From an uncultured Collinsella sp. (lineage in GTDB: Bacteria; Actinomycetota; Coriobacteriia; Coriobacteriales; Coriobacteriaceae): 64,000 nucleotides of DNA. The stretch spans positions 8,771 to 72,770 of the forward strand of contig CABUPH010000012.1 of assembly GCA_902493375.1 (NCBI GenBank), given 5' to 3'. Shown here piece after piece: positions 59,341 to 64,000 of this stretch. Every line of letters begins with the position of its first letter. The stretch's first letter is position 1. The position numbers and the translations under genes are program-made. The notes under the pieces are model-generated. The model had not been told where the DNA came from, made no database searches, and saw only the letters and a program-made list of their open reading frames with translations.

Positions 59341-59700
59341 CTAGTCCCTCTTAAACAGATCCCTCGTGTACACCTTGTCCGCAACGTCCGCGAGCTCGTC
59401 GCTCCAGCGGTTGGCCACGATCACGTCGCAGCCGGCCTTGAAGGCCTCCAGGTCGTGGGTCACCTCGGAGCCGAAGAACTCCGGCGCGTCCAGCGTGGGC
59501 TCGTAGACCACCACGGGCACGCCCTTGGCCTTCACGCGTTTCATGACGCCCTGGACGGAGCCCGCGCGGAAGTTGTCGGCGTTGGACTTCATCGTCAGGC
59601 GGCAGACACGCATGACCGACTTCTCCATGCCCTCGTACACGCGGCCCCAGACCATCTGCAGCACACCGTAGCCGACGAAGACTTTGCGGATCCGATTTGT
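59341..59700 (-). pseudogene. ugd: 3' fragment of UDP-glucose 6-dehydrogenase
   Basis: About 118 codons read VFVGYGVLQMVWGRVYEGME, NADNFRAGSVQGVMKRVKAK and SDELADVADKVYTRDLFKRD, the C-terminal part of Ugd. The NAD-binding and catalytic cysteine domains are missing. It is GC-rich (core-like), unlike its A/T-rich neighbours, so the island has probably been inserted into or recombined across a core ugd gene. Confidence 0.8.
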
Positions 59701-59815
59701 GATTCAGAAATGTCGTCAATCGAGTTTTGAAGAAAGCATCAGAAGCTGGTAAACAGCCCGTTTTGATGCCCGCAGCAAATTGATACTCGCCATGGTCAAA
59801 ACAGACAGGAACCCA

Positions 59816-60373
59816 TCAGTTCTTTCGTCCCCAAAAACGAGAAATGAATTGATAGCACACGTCGATACGTTTGAGACACATGAGCGTAACGACAATAAAA
59901 TTGCAGCATAGGGCTAGAGAGAAAGCTGTAAAGAGGTTATTCACAGCTGAGGTATCGTTAATCTCGCCGGATATAGCCATACAACCAACCGATAGAAAGC
60001 CAACTACGACTGACCACAACACGTCAGAGAACAGCTCATCAATTAACTCGATTTCCCGAGCGTTTTCTCCCAATTCGCCATTACTTTGATTCAAGTTGAT
60101 CCTAAGCTCAAAGATCATTACAGCAAGACCGCACATGAAGCCTGAAATAACTGATATTGCAGTCATTGCATTAGCAAAGTAAGCTCGAACAGCAGCGGCA
60201 CTATCGTTTTTAATGATTGCCCAAATAAACAATCCAAAAGGAATGACAAAATGAACGAAAACATCTGGGATATAAAGAGAGTCGTCATCAACCGAGTGAA
60301 GCGTTCTTAAATAGCGGACAAATAAACCCCTAAGTGAAATCTTCCCCATACGAAACCGCCATTCATTAATCAA
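59816..60373 (-). CDS. Four-TM membrane protein, second gene of an unknown pair
   Basis: The 185-residue product has about four TM segments (about 43-57, 63-90, 115-133 and 141-166) with short loops and a basic C-terminus (RFWGRKN). No family is recognised. The start overlaps the stop of the 60370 gene by 4 bp (ATGA), so the two proteins are made together. It is strongly A/T-rich. An M9 (60349) is an alternative start. Confidence 0.6.
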   Translation of the reverse strand: MINEWRFRMGKISLRGLFVRYLRTLHSVDDDSLYIPDVFVHFVIPFGLFIWAIIKNDSAAAVRAYFANAMTAISVISGFMCGLAVMIFELRINLNQSNGELGENAREIELIDELFSDVLWSVVVGFLSVGCMAISGEINDTSAVNNLFTAFSLALCCNFIVVTLMCLKRIDVCYQFISRFWGRKN

Positions 60374-61272
60374 GCCCGTCCAAGACGATGCTCAATGATC
60401 TCGCACTTATCATTGCATCTTTTTACAAAGGCCGAATCACTTAGGACTGCTTCGCCACGGTCGTTAAGGAGCTCTCTGATTTTCATATCGAACGATGATG
60501 AAATGTCGAATCTTACGGTTCGGCCATCTTTGCTATTTGCTCGAACAAATACATCGACCTTGTTATCAGTTATGTCAGGCTCAACAAGGCCAAAAATTGT
60601 TTTTGCTTTGGTGAAATCAGCCAGAGCTTCCTTAAGTAGGGCGATTGGAAAAGGTTGCCTTCTCTTATGAGCCAACTTATAAGAAATGTAATTCGCGCCA
60701 GTAATTAACGAATCCGCCATGTCGCTTGACCTAAGATATTTACGAACTTCGAAATCTTCGATGCTTTTAAAGGCATCAAGCGATTCTTCTTCTGCAACAG
60801 GCTCCCAACCTAAAAGACATCCTGGGACTGCTGTTTTTAACCAGTTCTTAAATGGTGACTTTAGAAACGTGTCGCCGGCAGATCCATTTACATGCTCAAC
60901 GCATAAAATTGCATAATTTCCAATAGGATTTCTAAGATATACCCTCGAACGAACCATGGGCGCCTTTTCGCTATCATATTCGCCAACAATGGAATCTGAT
61001 CCAGGGTCAAGAATGGAAATATTTTCACCGTTTGAGCCAGATTGAAGCTCAAGCAAAACACCTTCATCTTGAACTTTTGGCTTTTCAAGATGACAGTATT
61101 TCCCAAGATTCTTTTGCTGGATTGCGCCTTGATCTGATCCGCAAAAATCAACGAACGCTTGGGTGAATCCACTTTTATAGATTGAATCAAGCTCAAGCAG
61201 CTTATCGGACTTACGAGCTTCATGACAAGTCAATCTATAGGCAACAAGCGTCCTTCGAGAAGTGACAGGCAT
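60370..61272 (-). CDS. Soluble protein of unknown function, first gene of an unknown pair
   Basis: The 300-residue product has no TM segment or known motif; the region KVDVFVRANSKDGRTVRFDI suggests a beta-rich C-terminal part. The ATG at 61272 has a GAGG site 8 nt upstream and is preferred over a GTG at 61326. It shares a 4 bp overlap with the membrane-protein gene. A soluble sensor plus membrane effector is a common layout for abortive infection, but the function is unproven. Confidence 0.55.
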   Translation of the reverse strand: MPVTSRRTLVAYRLTCHEARKSDKLLELDSIYKSGFTQAFVDFCGSDQGAIQQKNLGKYCHLEKPKVQDEGVLLELQSGSNGENISILDPGSDSIVGEYDSEKAPMVRSRVYLRNPIGNYAILCVEHVNGSAGDTFLKSPFKNWLKTAVPGCLLGWEPVAEEESLDAFKSIEDFEVRKYLRSSDMADSLITGANYISYKLAHKRRQPFPIALLKEALADFTKAKTIFGLVEPDITDNKVDVFVRANSKDGRTVRFDISSSFDMKIRELLNDRGEAVLSDSAFVKRCNDKCEIIEHRLGRA

Positions 61273-61368
61273 TAATAACACCTCAGAATTAAAGTCGTAG
61301 TTATTTTTAGGCTCGGCGATAATCACTCAATACAAATCACGCATTGATAAAGATGCGGACACGCGGAC

Positions 61369-61836
61369 CTAAAGAAACTTGCAGATAATATCGTACGCTT
61401 CTTGTTCTTTGCGTAAGACATCTTTAGAAAATGAGCCCTCGTGTTCACAAGGTGGCTCAAGTTGAAATCGACTGTAGAAATCGTTCAGCTTGTCACAGTA
61501 AACCGGGCAACCATTCTGTAGGGGATACAGCTCGAAGCGAAACTGATCTCCAGTAATGTCAACTATGGTGCCATCAATAAGTTCAAGCCACGCATGTGAC
61601 CGTGAGTCATTTGTTGAGTAATCACGATACGTTCCAGATACATACCGCGTTGCTACGCCCTTCTCGGCTAGATACCTTTGCAGTAAGTCGCTTGTGTATC
61701 CGCAACAACCGCTTGGAAAGGACGCAATTGCAGTGTATATCAGTTTATCGGACTCTAGAGCTCTTTCAATCGCCATACGAAAATCGCTTGCAAGGGACCG
61801 CACGAACTCCGTCTGGTTGTCTAAGTTGCCGCTCAA
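61369..61836 (-). CDS. Transglutaminase-like (TGL fold) protein, second copy
   Basis: The 155-residue product has GCCGYTSDLLQRYLAEKGVA (Cys), SHAWLELIDG (His) and TIVDITGDQF (Asp), the same triad layout as the product of 49914-50477, though overall similarity is low. The start is TTG with an AGGAGGG site, as in the first copy. It stands alone before the IS1595 relic. A cysteine-protease or amidase role is possible. Confidence 0.6.
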   Translation of the reverse strand: MSGNLDNQTEFVRSLASDFRMAIERALESDKLIYTAIASFPSGCCGYTSDLLQRYLAEKGVATRYVSGTYRDYSTNDSRSHAWLELIDGTIVDITGDQFRFELYPLQNGCPVYCDKLNDFYSRFQLEPPCEHEGSFSKDVLRKEQEAYDIICKFL

Positions 61837-61971
61837 TATAACCCTCCTTTAATGCAGACAAGGACTAGTACTAATGTCTCATGATTAATCTAACAGTTTA
61901 GATAACAGGTGATAATTCGGGGACCGGAAGGTCTCCGAATGCTATGCTCTTCCCAGCCAAACAGAGAATTT

Positions 61972-62030
61972 GCCCGAGCGCCCGCCCGGATCTTTGTTTG
62001 GCGACAATCCCTCCGGGTGGGCGCTCGGGC
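61972..62030. repeat. 19 bp GC-rich inverted repeat before the IS1595 relic
   Basis: Arms 61972-61990 and 62012-62030 pair with one mismatch around a 21 nt loop. It may be the left-end structure of the insertion sequence. Confidence 0.6.
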
Positions 62031-62129
62031 GGATGGGACAGATCCACATGGGAAGAGCGAACCCCTTCAGAGCGCTCGCGGCGTGCCTCGCCGCTCAGGG
62101 AAGCCGTAGGCGAGAGGCGCTGCCGCGAG

Positions 62130-62950
62130 GAGGTCGGTGTGGACTCGTTCGCCGAGGCCGCCGCGGCCTATGGGCCGGACCCGAAGTGCCCGGGTTGCGG
62201 CGCCTGGAGGGAAGGCTCCACCGCCGTCGGTGTCCCGAGGTGGCGCTGCCGCTGCTGCGGCAGGAGGTTCAAACTCCCTCACGGGCACCGTACTCGAGCG
62301 CTGCCGAAAGCCGCTCCCCGCCTGGGTCTCCTTCATCAGGCCCATGTGCCTTAACGCCCCCGTCGAGTGCGCGGCCAAGCTGTGCGGCGTCACCCACAAG
62401 ACGTCCTTCGAGTGGCTGCACCGCGTGCTCGCCACGGTATCCGGCTACCAAGACCGTACCGTGCTGCGCGACACCGTCTGGGTCGACAAGAACTACATCA
62501 ACGACGCGACCTCTCCAAGGGCTATGGGCAGCCCCTCAAGCGCAGCCTATCCCACCATAGGCTCTGCATCTGCGTCGCCATCGGAATTTTAAAGAACCCC
62601 GACGCGGTTGCCTGCGGCCACGGGAAGCCCAGCTCGGCGCGGATGAGAGGGCCATGGCCGGCAGAATTGCACCCGGGTTGCTGCTCATCCGCGACCTGCA
62701 GAGAGCGCACGACGTGCTGGTCAGGGACGGCGGGCTCGAGAGCGAGGCACGCAGGGCCGACGTGAACGACCCGATCTACCTGGAGCGGATGGAGTTGGCG
62801 AACGACCTGTGCTCTTGGCTCAATCGCTACCTTTGGCGCTTCACGGGGATGTCGCTCAGGAACCTGCAGGCCTACCTCGACTGGTACGTCTGCCAGGCCG
62901 GGGACAGATGGGACCCGACCGCAAGGGTGGTGCGCCATATCCTGATGGTC
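62130..62950 (+). pseudogene. IS1595-like (zinc-ribbon, DDE) transposase, frameshifted
   Basis: A zinc ribbon (PKCPGCGAWREG ... CRCCGRRF), SLTGTVLERCRKPLPAW, GVTHKTSFEWLHRV, VWVDKNYIND (first catalytic Asp), LLIRDLQRAHDVLVRDGGL and NLQAYLDWYV are present, but in several frames (shifts near 62276, 62515 and 62650). The element is decayed. Confidence 0.75.
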
Positions 62951-63030
62951 GAGCGACTTACCGCAGCTTGGGGTAGGTGCGGCAAGTCGCGTTATCTAAC
63001 CCGTTGCATTACTACTCATCCCGCAATCCA

Positions 63031-63681
63031 TCAATTCACACAGCACCACATAGGGCCTGTTAATTTAATTTGGCGCTGAATTGCACCCCACTTATTTTGC
63101 TGACATAGAGTCTTGTATGAAGCAGCAAGAGCGTTTTCTTTCTCAAAGAGATCTTTCCGTTGATCGGGCTTATGTAACTTTTCAGAAGCCTGTTCAAGCG
63201 TCCATTGATATTCCCTTGCATTCTGGAGCATCTTATTAAATAGAATCTGATACTGATACATTGAAAACAAAAGGGATTGATAAGCTTCTATGAATTCAGC
63301 AATTGCCTCTCCACTCTTTCCTTTGAAGCAAAACCTCGCCTCCATGGCGAGCGATCTCATTTCATCAAGCTTTAAATGCAGTTTGAGCTGAAGATCAGCA
63401 TCTAACACCTTATTAATTGAGGGTGAGATTGATTGCAGGTACGTGGTGTTAGTCAGCCATTCAAATAGTTGGCCGATAGCCATTTGCGGTTCGTCATCAT
63501 GTTCCAAATCCTTCGCGTTTTTTACGTAAACGCTCATGAGTTTATCGACGGTTATCCAAATATTTAAACGTCGATTAAATTGAGACTGTTTATTACTGAG
63601 ACGAGCCTGGTAACAAGAAATGAGCAATGCGATGATTGCCACAATTGCTGAGATGTACTCAGGTAGATTCGTTAGGTCCAT
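63031..63681 (-). CDS. Single-TM hypothetical protein
   Basis: The 216-residue product has an N-terminal TM helix (about 9-26, YISAIVAIIALLISCY) and a cytosolic helical domain with many Lys, Gln and Leu. The ATG at 63681 has a GGAGGAGA site. No family is recognised. Its 3' end runs into the IS1595 relic, so the C-terminus may be altered. It is A/T-rich like the other island genes. Confidence 0.55.
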   Translation of the reverse strand: MDLTNLPEYISAIVAIIALLISCYQARLSNKQSQFNRRLNIWITVDKLMSVYVKNAKDLEHDDEPQMAIGQLFEWLTNTTYLQSISPSINKVLDADLQLKLHLKLDEMRSLAMEARFCFKGKSGEAIAEFIEAYQSLLFSMYQYQILFNKMLQNAREYQWTLEQASEKLHKPDQRKDLFEKENALAASYKTLCQQNKWGAIQRQIKLTGPMWCCVN

Positions 63682-63869
63682 TGTCTCCTCCGCCACTAAA
63701 ATCAATTGGCAGTACTACAATTATCGTTCTGCATTCAGGATTCTCTGATTCAGTATCCATATAGTGGGACAATGCGAAAGGTTCTCCAACAAGGAGCAAT
63801 AAACGGGTGAATAGATTGCTTGCTTCAAAAGCAGCAAAGGACCCTCTGATTAGAAGCCTGAAAAATAAG
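63682..63869. other. Gene-free stretch
   Basis: No convincing gene. The promoter of the 63681 gene should lie here. The last bases before 63870, read on the minus strand, form the T-rich tail of the next terminator. Confidence 0.4.
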
Positions 63870-63935
63870 GCCGGGCTGCTTTGTTACTGGTAAACAAAGC
63901 AGCCCGGCATCAAAAATGCCAGCATATAAAGCTGG
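63870..63935 (-). terminator. Strong terminator plus second hairpin for a gene beyond the window
   Basis: A perfect 16 bp stem (63870-63885 / 63893-63908, loop ACTGGTA) is followed on the minus strand by TTATTTTTC. A second hairpin GCCAGC-ATATAAA-GCTGGC lies at 63918-63936. It implies a minus-strand gene to the right of the window. Confidence 0.75.
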
Positions 63936-64000
63936 CGAATAGTTCGGCTTATAGGACAAAATGTGTGTCCCGATAGAACACCCGTTTCCATCCATTAATC

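Noticed and set aside
59305..59730. 141-codon plus-strand ORF over the ugd stump
   Set aside because: His/Val-rich antisense of clear Ugd C-terminal sequence.

Overview
The window looks like a chromosomal segment of a high-GC Gram-positive from the Coriobacteriia, most likely Collinsella or a close relative. This is an inference from gene content, not a database match: RNase Y next to RecA/RecX, an actinobacterial pgsA-FHA(GarA)-MerR(FtsR) cluster, SpoVS, DUF1836, a DUF512 radical-SAM gene, ScpA/ScpB, and base composition.

Region 1 (about 1-16,000) is core genome. On the plus strand run cinA (5' end missing), recA, recX, rny, a GHKL ATPase, spoVS, miaB, miaA and hflX. Then come lexA (minus) with a divergent single-TM LysM gene resembling the SOS division inhibitor YneA, nrdR, dut, a MurG/MGDG-synthase-like glycosyltransferase, trxB and a DUF1836 regulator. 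SOS boxes of the form CGAAC-N4-GTTCG lie inside the recA promoter and as three copies exactly 28 bp apart between lexA and the LysM gene.

Region 2 (about 16,000-38,500) is core genome on the minus strand: degV, an NlpC/P60 hydrolase, apt, a MerR regulator, an FHA protein, pgsA, tRNA-Pro, and then a long, tightly packed run with many 4-20 bp overlaps (coaBC, zinc-ribbon protein, Nif3, cysteine desulfurase, rpe, gpsA, plsY, der, DUF512, ispH, plsC, cmk, rluB, scpB, scpA, M50 protease, a small membrane protein, ABC-F). It combines phospholipid synthesis (gpsA, plsY, plsC, pgsA), ribosome and tRNA functions, and chromosome segregation.

Region 3 (38,500-41,100) is a tRNA-rich boundary: two copies of tRNA-Ala(GGC) on a ~180 bp direct repeat, a CAT-anticodon tRNA (probably Ile2), tRNA-Val(CAC), and a 156 bp element with perfect 31 bp inverted ends.

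Region 4 (41,100-64,000) is an accessory defence island with lower GC in many genes. It has a DUF3990/XRE plus Fic/Doc toxin-antitoxin operon behind a 53 bp palindromic operator, a decayed MNT/HEPN pair, an AbiL-like ATPase/RloB pair, remnants of type I restriction genes flanking a two-gene CBASS (CD-NTase plus membrane effector), an AIPR gene broken by one stop codon, two transglutaminase-like proteins, and two unrecognised two-gene membrane-linked operons (56,914-59,131 and 59,816-61,272). It is littered with IS66, IS21, IS256, IS3 and IS1595 relics and a 3' stump of ugd. The two unrecognised operons are the best candidates for an undescribed system.
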